A stretch of 12,156 nt of DNA. It comes from Saprospiraceae bacterium (GTDB taxonomy: Bacteria > Bacteroidota > Bacteroidia > Chitinophagales > Saprospiraceae). Position 1 is the first letter of the stretch. The number at the start of each line of letters is the position of its first letter. The translations under genes were made by a program, and so were the position numbers. Location of the stretch: NCBI GenBank assembly GCA_023299965.1, contig JALZVN010000074.1, forward strand, positions 1-12,156. Direction: 5' to 3'. The notes beneath the pieces were generated by a model, which did not search any database, was not told the DNA's origin, and was given only the letters and a program-made list of their open reading frames with translations. Of this stretch, positions 6,180 to 12,156 are shown one piece after another.

Positions 6180-7028
6180 TTAGCTTGTAAGGATCATGTT
6201 GTCAATCAGGCGTACGTCCTTCATGTAGGCGGCTACGCAAGCAACGAGATTAACTCCATCTTTCACAGTATCGGTGGAGAGGAGGCTTTTCGCATCGACA
6301 ATCTCGAAGTAATCAAGCTTCATTCCAGCGGCCTCGATGGTCCCTATGGCTGCCTTTTTAAGGTCCAAAACAGGACTTTTAGCAATGTTTTGCTTCGTAT
6401 CTGATAGCACTTGATGTAAAACCTTGGCGGTCTCCCGATCTGCATTGGAGAGTCGTTCATTACGGGAGCTCATTGCCAGACCATGCGGCTCTCGTATGAT
6501 GGGACAAACTATGAGCGTGGTTTGGCGCCCTTGCTGTTCAAGCATGTTGCGGACTATGGCAGCTTGTTGATAGTCCTTTTGACCCATATATAGCTGGTCT
6601 GGCTGCACTATGTTGAGCAAGCGGCTGACCACCTGCACCATCCCCTCAAAGTGCCCAGTCCTGAATCGCCCCTCTAAAACCTTGGTCAACTGACCAAAAT
6701 CAAGGCTTAGTTCAGTTTCGAGATTAGGAGGGTAAATCTCTGCTACATCCGGGGCAAAAAGCACATCCGTATGGGCATCACCCAGCATTTTTCCATCTTT
6801 AGATAGATTACGTGCATACTTTTTCAAGTCATCTTCATTGTTAAATTGAGTAGGATTGACAAAGATGCTGCAAACGGTGACGTCACTGCCTAGATTGGAG
6901 GCTTCTATGAGCGAAATATGGCCAGCATGAAGCGCTCCCATAGTAGGAACATAGCCTATGCTTTTGCCATTATTTCTCAATGCAACAAGATAATTTTGAA
7001 GATCTTCTACTTTTTTAAATATATACAT
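6180..7028 (-). CDS. panC: Pantothenate synthetase (pantoate--beta-alanine ligase)
   Basis: Joins pantoate and beta-alanine with ATP, through a pantoyl-adenylate, to make pantothenate, the CoA precursor; cytoplasmic dimer. I chose the ATG at 7026-7028 (282 residues, normal for PanC) because MYIFKKVEDL is a typical family start; an ATG at 7077-7079 would add 17 unconserved residues and begins inside an inverted repeat. Motifs: PTMGALHAGH (28-37) with the HxGH nucleotide-binding site, VNPTQFN (57-63), RFRTGHFEGMVQVV (121-134), GQKDYQQ (149-155) and HGLAMSSRN (182-190), the KMSKS-like loop. It is divergent from the glycogen-synthase-like gene. Its product PanC uses beta-alanine from PanD, encoded downstream on the same strand across an unusual structured gap. 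Confidence 0.96.
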   Translation of the reverse strand: MYIFKKVEDLQNYLVALRNNGKSIGYVPTMGALHAGHISLIEASNLGSDVTVCSIFVNPTQFNNEDDLKKYARNLSKDGKMLGDAHTDVLFAPDVAEIYPPNLETELSLDFGQLTKVLEGRFRTGHFEGMVQVVSRLLNIVQPDQLYMGQKDYQQAAIVRNMLEQQGRQTTLIVCPIIREPHGLAMSSRNERLSNADRETAKVLHQVLSDTKQNIAKSPVLDLKKAAIGTIEAAGMKLDYFEIVDAKSLLSTDTVKDGVNLVACVAAYMKDVRLIDNMILTS

Positions 7029-7065
7029 GACTTGTCTCGTTTTCTTTACAGTTATCTTATGATAC

Positions 7066-7082
7066 CAATTGATTATCAATTG
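7066..7082. promoter_or_regulatory. Inverted repeat upstream of panC
   Basis: CAATTGAT (7066-7073) and ATCAATTG (7075-7082) form exact 8-bp arms around one base, about 40 bases before the chosen panC start. The size suits a dimeric regulator site, or a weak 5'-UTR hairpin if transcription begins near 7136. No regulator is encoded in the window to support this. Confidence 0.35.
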
Positions 7083-7142
7083 TTTATTTAGTTCTTTCCC
7101 TTACCATATAGGTAGGATAGCTTCATTTTAGCTGTTTGGGGG

Positions 7143-7150
7143 CAAATATA
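7143..7150 (-). promoter_or_regulatory. Candidate -7 box for panC
   Basis: On the minus strand this is TATATTTG, an exact TAnnTTTG match, about 115 bases before the chosen panC ATG and in the divergent intergenic region where a promoter must lie. A convincing -33 TTG is not seen at the expected spacing. Confidence 0.4.
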
Positions 7151-7226
7151 GGATTTAACGCTTCTTTTTTAAGAGGTGTTTAACAGATGTATGTGCCAAT
7201 TTCAGCAAGAAGTGCTTTATTTTTAT

Positions 7227-7234
7227 TAAATTTG
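7227..7234 (+). promoter_or_regulatory. Candidate -7 box for the glycogen-synthase-like gene
   Basis: TAAATTTG matches TAnnTTTG in the divergent region, about 115 bases before the ATG at 7350. Transcription would start near 7241. The leader would then include a tiny frame (ATG at 7245, TAA at 7278-7280, 11 codons) and 9-bp inverted arms AAGACATTT (7248-7256) and AAATGTCTT (7296-7304). No clear -33 element is seen. Confidence 0.4.
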
Positions 7235-7349
7235 CACTCTTAAAATGAAGACATTTCTCATGGGTTTTGCTATTGTTTAATGAAAACACGCCCTAAAATG
7301 TCTTTTGCAACATCGGAAAGACTTTGTTGGTCACACAGAAAATTTGATT

Positions 7350-8174
7350 ATGTCGAAGAAAAAAGTGTTAATAGTAACACAGGAGATGCAGCCATATACA
7401 GCACTCTCAGAGGTAGCAGCGATTGCGAGGAAATTACCACAATATATACAAGAAAAGGGAATGGAGATCAGGGTTTTAATGCCCCGATTTGGAACAATCA
7501 ACGAACGTAGACATCGCCTACACGAAGTGGTTCGTCTTTCTGGAATGAATATCATTGTAGATGACGATGATTTTCCTTTAATAATAAAAGTGGCTTCATT
7601 ACCTGGAGCTCGTATGCAAGTCTATTTTCTAGATAATGAAGATTTTTTCAAGAGAAAGTCTGTTTTTGAGGATTCAAAAGGAAAACCATTCAAGGATAAT
7701 CCAGATAGAATGGTGTTTTTCTGCAAAGGCGTAATCGAAACAGTTAAGAAATTTGGATGGCCGCCAGACATCGTGCATTGCCACGGTTGGATGACAAGTT
7801 TAGTTCCTTTTTATCTGAAGACAGCATACAAGAACGAACCTCTTTTCCAAAATTCTAAAGTAGTGTACTCGCTATACAACGGAACGATGGAAGAGTCATT
7901 CGGTGATAACTTCTTGGAAAAAGCAACGATTAATAATCTTGAACCGGAGGATCTTAAAGATTTTACATCAGATGGCAAAATCACCCTGCACAAAGGGGCG
8001 CTTCTGTCTGCTGATGCTGTGATCCATGGATCACATGAGATTTCTGAACAAGATAAAAAGACGGTATCAGAACTTAAAGTTCCTGTATTGGACTTTCAGA
8101 ATGAAGAAGGATTCTTAGCCGCATACCTTGAGTTTTTCAATAATCTAATGGAAAGCGAGGTAGAATCAGAATAA
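7350..8174 (+). CDS. Single-domain glycogen/starch synthase-like protein (GT5 N-terminal domain)
   Basis: A 274-residue cytoplasmic protein related only to the N-terminal Rossmann domain of glycogen synthase (PF08323). Start ATG 7350 gives MSKKKVLIVTQEMQPYTALSE; earlier in-frame starts (TTG 7305) add unconserved residues. Family marks are RVLMPRFGTINERRH (41-55), PDIVHCHGWMTSL (139-151) and a YNGTMEESFG stretch (177-186) where true GlgA has its conserved N-terminal-domain end. The KxGGL motif that binds ADP-glucose in GlgA, expected near residues 15-20, reads QPYTALSE here, and the whole C-terminal GT domain is missing. So glycogen synthesis is doubtful despite the usual database name. Orthologues divergent from panC and before a DUF4270 gene are, from memory, common in Bacteroidota. 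True role unknown. Confidence 0.85.
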   Translation: MSKKKVLIVTQEMQPYTALSEVAAIARKLPQYIQEKGMEIRVLMPRFGTINERRHRLHEVVRLSGMNIIVDDDDFPLIIKVASLPGARMQVYFLDNEDFFKRKSVFEDSKGKPFKDNPDRMVFFCKGVIETVKKFGWPPDIVHCHGWMTSLVPFYLKTAYKNEPLFQNSKVVYSLYNGTMEESFGDNFLEKATINNLEPEDLKDFTSDGKITLHKGALLSADAVIHGSHEISEQDKKTVSELKVPVLDFQNEEGFLAAYLEFFNNLMESEVESE

Positions 8175-8224
8175 ACATCTTAAAATACAACCCTTAGGGC
8201 CTATTTCTATACTTTGATGGGATA

Positions 8225-8232
8225 TATATTTG
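8225..8232 (+). promoter_or_regulatory. Candidate -7 box for the DUF4270-glmS unit
   Basis: TATATTTG matches TAnnTTTG in the 96-base gap between the glycogen-synthase-like gene and the DUF4270 gene, with the start codon about 38 bases downstream. No clear terminator precedes it, so the downstream genes may also receive read-through. The -33 element is not evident. Confidence 0.4.
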
Positions 8233-8270
8233 ATAACCCGAATAGGTATATTCGATCCAAATGATTGCTT

Positions 8271-9638
8271 GTGATTAAACTTATTTTTAACTGTTTAGTA
8301 CTGTGTTCATTGTTAGCCATAGTTGCTTGCAATAATCCAGCTGATATTGATGCAAATATCATTGATATTGATATCATTGACGTACAGACAAGAGATGATT
8401 TTGACTTATCATCCTATACGACCACTGAAGATTCAATAATTACATTTCAGCAGGTTTCCTCTTTTGTGTTACTTAATAGATACCCTTTTGGTATATACGA
8501 AGATCCCATTTTTGGTCAATCAACAGCTTCTATTCCTGCTCAATTTTTATTGTTGGACGCAGCTCCTGATTTTATTAACGCAATTGTTGATTCGGTAATC
8601 TTAGAAATTCCATTTAGTGATGATCAACCTTTTTATGGAGATACTACGGAAATGCTGGGAATTGAGGTGTTGCAGATTTCTGAGACTTTAGATTTTAACA
8701 CAGAATATTTTACAAACCACGTCACAGAACTAGAAGGTGCACCTATCGGTACCTTTGAAGGGATGCCTAATTTTAGAGATAGTGTGGAGGTTTATAGATG
8801 GGAGGCAGACTCCTTGACAATAGATACTTTTCCACCACTTATAAGAGTTACACTGGACAATGCTTTTGGACAGAGTATCTTAAATTCTCCGGAGGGAGTC
8901 CTGAATACAAATGCAGATTTCTTAGAAGAATTCAAAGGATTATTTATTCGACCTACAAATCCTAATAGAGGTTTGGTAGCGTTTGATGTTCAAGATATAA
9001 CTTCTGCCCTTCAGACGGGTATTCCAGGAGTTACTGTTCAGATATTTTATACCCAAAATGGAATCAGAGATCAATACGAAATTGCAATAGAGCAAAATCT
9101 ATCTGTAAAGTTTGAGGAGTTCTCAACGGATATCAGCGGTTCTACTGTGGAGATGTTTTTAGAAGACGAATTACTTGGAGATAGCTTAGTATTTGTACAA
9201 GGTCTAAATGGTACGAATGCTGTAGTCAGATTGAATGACGTAGAGGATCTAAATGGAACCATTATAAATGGAGCCTTTTTAGAGGTCTTCGCCCAAGTTC
9301 AACCTGGTGAAGAGGATTTGTATCCGGTCAATGAGCAGTTAGTGCTTCGAGAGCCACAATCTGACGGAACTTTATTATTTACCAGAGATTTTGAGTTAGC
9401 CTTAGCTGTAGGTAGTATATCTGCCGCAGGTGGTGAACCAGAAGATATGGGCAATGGTATATTCAGATATACTTTTAATATCGGAGCTCAATTGCAGGAC
9501 ATCATAGAAGGTGTTACTTCCAATGAAGTAGTCATAAGAGCGAATGCAAAAGTTTCTACCATGAATAGAACTGTTATTTTTGGACCAGGACATAGCACCT
9601 ATCCTATGAAACTCAACGTAACATTTACTAACCTATAA
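8271..9638 (+). CDS. DUF4270 family lipoprotein
   Basis: A 455-residue predicted lipoprotein of the Bacteroidota family DUF4270 (PF14092); no biochemical function is known. The start is non-ATG: GTG at 8271 or TTG at 8265, since the ATG at 8261 is in another frame and stops at once. A lipoprotein signal follows: K, a hydrophobic run and lipobox IVAC with Asn after the Cys (residue 20 from the GTG). Family stretches include the early FGIYEDPIFGQSTASI segment, the DSVILEIPF strand and later beta-rich repeats; the protein is acidic and likely a beta-sandwich-like secreted protein at the outer membrane or periplasm. It ends 7 bases before glmS, so the two are almost surely co-expressed. The gene is visibly AT-rich. 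Confidence 0.85.
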   Translation: MIKLIFNCLVLCSLLAIVACNNPADIDANIIDIDIIDVQTRDDFDLSSYTTTEDSIITFQQVSSFVLLNRYPFGIYEDPIFGQSTASIPAQFLLLDAAPDFINAIVDSVILEIPFSDDQPFYGDTTEMLGIEVLQISETLDFNTEYFTNHVTELEGAPIGTFEGMPNFRDSVEVYRWEADSLTIDTFPPLIRVTLDNAFGQSILNSPEGVLNTNADFLEEFKGLFIRPTNPNRGLVAFDVQDITSALQTGIPGVTVQIFYTQNGIRDQYEIAIEQNLSVKFEEFSTDISGSTVEMFLEDELLGDSLVFVQGLNGTNAVVRLNDVEDLNGTIINGAFLEVFAQVQPGEEDLYPVNEQLVLREPQSDGTLLFTRDFELALAVGSISAAGGEPEDMGNGIFRYTFNIGAQLQDIIEGVTSNEVVIRANAKVSTMNRTVIFGPGHSTYPMKLNVTFTNL

Positions 9639-9645
9639 TTTTCCT

Positions 9646-11484
9646 ATGTGTGGAATAGTTGCCTATATCGGCGCAAAAGATGCATACCCAATCCTGATTA
9701 ATGGATTAAAAAGATTAGAATACCGAGGCTATGACTCCTCTGGTGTTGCTGTTTTGAATGGAGACCTTCAAGTGTATAAGAAAAAAGGAAAGGTCAAAGA
9801 TTTAGAGAACCATGTAGGTCACGACAGAGTAAAAGGGAATATTGGTATCGGTCACACGCGATGGGCTACGCACGGCAAACCAAATGATGTCAATGCGCAT
9901 CCACACGTTTCAGGAAACGGACGTCTTTCTTTGATACATAATGGTATTATAGAAAACTATGTTCCGCTCAAGGAAGCCTTAATCAAATTGGGGCATACTT
10001 TTGAAAGTGATACTGATACGGAGGTGATGACTCACCTCATAGAAGAGATACAAACTAGAGACAATTTGCCACTGGATGAGGCGGTAAGAATAGCTTTGAC
10101 TAAAGTAGTCGGCGCCTATGCAATTGTGATTTTAGATAAAGAAGATCCTGATGTATTGGTAGCAGCTCGTAAGGCAAGTCCACTAGTAATCGGAATAGGT
10201 AAAGATGAGTTTTTTGTAGCTTCTGATGCTTCGCCAATCATAGAGCATACCAAGAAGGTAGTTTACCTCAATGATGAGGAAATTGCTGTGATCAACAGAA
10301 ACGGAACACTCACTATAAAGAATATTGATAACCAGGTTCAAAATCCATTCATTGAAGAGTTGGATTTGAAATTGGATGCAATCGAGAAAGGAGACTATGA
10401 CTCCTTTATGCTGAAAGAGATTTTCGAACAGCCCGATTCTATTCTCAATTGTATGCGTGGTAGAATTAGCGCGGAAGAAGGATGGATCAAAGTGGGCGGT
10501 ATCGAAACCAAGATGGAGGAGTTTCTCAGCGCGAGAAGATTTATCATTGCAGCTTGTGGAACCTCTTGGATAGCGGGTTTGATAGGCGAGTATCTTTTTG
10601 AAGAACTAGCGCGAATCTCCGTAGAGGTAGAGTACGCATCAGAGTTGAGGTATAGAAACCCGATTATAGATGAAAAGGATATTGTGATTGCTTTGAGCCA
10701 ATCTGGAGAAACGGCTGATACGATGGCTGCTTTGACTTTGGCGAAAGAGAAAAATGCAACGCTTTACGGTATAGTGAACGCAGTAGGATCTAGCATAGCA
10801 CGATTGACCCATACCGGCTCCTATATACATGCTGGACCAGAGATAGGGGTGGCTTCTACCAAAGCCTTCACTGGACAAGTGACGATGTTGACTATGATGG
10901 CGATCTACTTAGGCTATGAAACGGGTAGAATACCTAGACCGTATTATATCCAGCTTCTAAAAGAGCTAGAAGAGATCCCAGGAAAGGTTAAGAAGATCCT
11001 TGAACTGAATGAACAGATCAAGGCTATAGCCCACGAAATGAAGGATGCTACCAATGCACTATATCTTGGTAGAGGGTACAATTTTCCAGTAGCGCTGGAA
11101 GGTGCCCTAAAATTGAAAGAGATTTCATATATCCATGCAGAAGGATACCCAGCGGCAGAGATGAAGCACGGTCCGATTGCCTTGATAGACGAAAATATGC
11201 CAGTTATCGTGATTGCAACAAATATCAGTGCACACGGTAAAATGGTAAGTAACATTCAGGAAGTGAAAGCAAGAAAAGGAAAGGTTATTGCGATCATTAA
11301 TGAAGGAGACAATACAATAAAAGAAATTGCAGACTTTGTAATAGAAATTCCGGAAACGGATGAGCCATTGACACCTTTGTTGTCCGTGGTACCTTTACAG
11401 TTGCTATCTTATCATATAGCGATTATGCGTGGATGTGATGTAGATCAACCACGGAATCTAGCAAAATCAGTAACAGTAGAATAA
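9646..11484 (+). CDS. glmS: Glutamine--fructose-6-phosphate aminotransferase (isomerizing)
   Basis: Makes glucosamine 6-phosphate from fructose 6-phosphate and glutamine, the first step to UDP-GlcNAc for peptidoglycan and LPS. 612 residues, full length (E. coli 609). The N-terminal Ntn glutaminase domain starts MCGIVAYIG, with the catalytic Cys exposed after Met removal, RGYDSSG (27-33), HTRWATHG (70-77) and HNGIIENY (98-105). Two SIS sugar-isomerase domains follow: AACGTSWIAG (about 301-310) and SQSGETADT (about 351-359) in the first, EGALKLKEISYIHAEGYPA in the second. The C-terminus LAKSVTVE is the conserved catalytic tail. The ATG lies 7 bases after the DUF4270 stop. I see no glmS ribozyme-like leader; there is no room for one. 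Confidence 0.98.
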   Translation: MCGIVAYIGAKDAYPILINGLKRLEYRGYDSSGVAVLNGDLQVYKKKGKVKDLENHVGHDRVKGNIGIGHTRWATHGKPNDVNAHPHVSGNGRLSLIHNGIIENYVPLKEALIKLGHTFESDTDTEVMTHLIEEIQTRDNLPLDEAVRIALTKVVGAYAIVILDKEDPDVLVAARKASPLVIGIGKDEFFVASDASPIIEHTKKVVYLNDEEIAVINRNGTLTIKNIDNQVQNPFIEELDLKLDAIEKGDYDSFMLKEIFEQPDSILNCMRGRISAEEGWIKVGGIETKMEEFLSARRFIIAACGTSWIAGLIGEYLFEELARISVEVEYASELRYRNPIIDEKDIVIALSQSGETADTMAALTLAKEKNATLYGIVNAVGSSIARLTHTGSYIHAGPEIGVASTKAFTGQVTMLTMMAIYLGYETGRIPRPYYIQLLKELEEIPGKVKKILELNEQIKAIAHEMKDATNALYLGRGYNFPVALEGALKLKEISYIHAEGYPAAEMKHGPIALIDENMPVIVIATNISAHGKMVSNIQEVKARKGKVIAIINEGDNTIKEIADFVIEIPETDEPLTPLLSVVPLQLLSYHIAIMRGCDVDQPRNLAKSVTVE

Positions 11485-11504
11485 CGATTTAAAATCAATA
11501 TAAT

Positions 11505-12156
11505 ATGGGTCATTACGAGTCACATAATATGGAATACAATTCTCAAAAAGAGAATTTGATCATACCAGAATACGGAAGAAATATTCAACAGTTGGTAATG
11601 CATGCGCTTACCATTGAAGAAAGAACGGAGAGACAAGATTTTGTGGAGCGTATCATCAAGTTGATGATGCAGATGCATCCTCAAAACAAAAACATGGAAG
11701 ACTACAAAGAAAAATTGTGGAGACATGTTTTTAGAATTTCTGATTTTCAGATTGACGTAGACCCTGTAGAGGGAATGGAAGTGCCTACACAAGACAACTC
11801 TTATGTCAAGCCAGATGCGATGGGATACCCAGATGCAGTAGCTCGTTTCCGTCACTATGGTAAGAATGTACAGCGTATGATCGCTAAAGCCTTGGAGATG
11901 GAAGATCTAGAAAAGCAAGGGCACTACGCAGCTGTGATTGGAAACTACATGAAGTTGGCTTACCGTACATGGGCTGCAGAACACTATGTGAGTGATGAGG
12001 TAATCGTTCAAGATTTAGAAGCTTTGAGTGACGGAAAATTGACCCTGTCTACTTCACTTTTAGATAGATTGCCCGCTACTCCAAGTATTAACACTCGTCA
12101 CCGTAAGAAGGGTGGTTCTGTACAGAAAAGAGACCATCGTGAAAACAATAAGAGAG
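11505..12156 (+). CDS. DUF4290 family protein, 3' end cut by the window
   Basis: An open frame from ATG 11505 runs without a stop to the window edge, 217 codons. It matches the Bacteroidota family DUF4290 (PF14123): ENLIIPEYGRNIQQLV near the start, a charged helical region with MMQMHPQNKNMEDYKEKLW, then DAVARFRHYGKNVQRMI and GNYMKLAYRTWAAEHYV. The N-terminal start may instead be the in-frame ATG at 11529 (MEYNSQKENL), which resembles typical family starts. No signal peptide; probably cytoplasmic. The visible C-terminal part (from about residue 195) turns strongly basic (TRHRKKGGSVQKRDHRENN), often a disordered tail that could bind nucleic acid. It starts 20 bases after glmS and is probably in the same transcript. 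Function unknown. Confidence 0.88.
   Translation, partial: MGHYESHNMEYNSQKENLIIPEYGRNIQQLVMHALTIEERTERQDFVERIIKLMMQMHPQNKNMEDYKEKLWRHVFRISDFQIDVDPVEGMEVPTQDNSYVKPDAMGYPDAVARFRHYGKNVQRMIAKALEMEDLEKQGHYAAVIGNYMKLAYRTWAAEHYVSDEVIVQDLEALSDGKLTLSTSLLDRLPATPSINTRHRKKGGSVQKRDHRENNKR

Noticed and set aside
7280..7510. 76-codon plus-strand frame starting at an ATG that overlaps a TAA
   Set aside because: It overlaps the glycogen-synthase-like gene in another frame, and its protein has no recognisable features.
11520..11855. 111-codon minus-strand frame at the right edge
   Set aside because: Antisense to the DUF4290 gene, whose plus-strand frame has clear family motifs and runs to the edge.

Overview
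The window reads as an ordinary chromosomal housekeeping block from a member of the Bacteroidota. The evidence is a DUF4270 lipoprotein directly before glmS, a single-domain 'glycogen/starch synthase' divergent from panC, a DUF4290 gene after glmS, a Nif3-like protein paired with a coiled-coil zinc-ribbon protein, TAnnTTTG-type -7 boxes, and A-rich gene starts without clear Shine-Dalgarno sequences. I cannot name the genus; Saprospiria or Cytophagia-type lineages would fit, but that is a guess. I see no tRNA, rRNA, CRISPR array, transposase or phage gene.

Left half, minus strand (1-7028), read from right to left: panC, a 596-base GC-rich hairpin-rich gap, panD, a flippase-like (LPG synthase TM / UPF0104) membrane protein, rfaE2, a Nif3-like metal protein and a C4 zinc-ribbon coiled-coil protein. 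From panD onward the genes are tightly packed (gaps of 3-34 bases, one 8-base overlap), so they probably form one operon. A clear rho-independent terminator closes it at 1767-1801. A separate minus-strand gene follows, encoding a secreted TPR protein (52-1569). A 23-bp perfect palindrome (1675-1722) and a candidate -7 box lie upstream of it. The first 26 bases may hold the start of another minus-strand gene.

Right half, plus strand (7350-12156): a glycogen-synthase-like single-domain protein, a DUF4270 lipoprotein, glmS and a DUF4290 protein cut by the window edge. The 7029-7349 gap is a divergent promoter region.

Functionally, panC and panD make two steps of pantothenate (CoA) synthesis. 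rfaE2 makes ADP-heptose for lipopolysaccharide or another surface glycan. glmS starts amino-sugar synthesis for peptidoglycan and LPS. The flippase-like protein and the DUF4270 lipoprotein are envelope proteins, so much of the window concerns cell envelope precursors.

The only stretch that known genes do not explain is 5605-6179, between panC and panD. It is about 54% GC by hand count (5641-6180) and packed with inverted repeats. Among them are an interleaved X-Y-X'-Y' repeat, a 21-bp perfect palindrome and an orphan plus-strand terminator-like hairpin with seven T. It looks like a structured dispersed repeat or a non-coding RNA locus inserted into the operon. That reading is inference; I did not find a recognisable new protein system.
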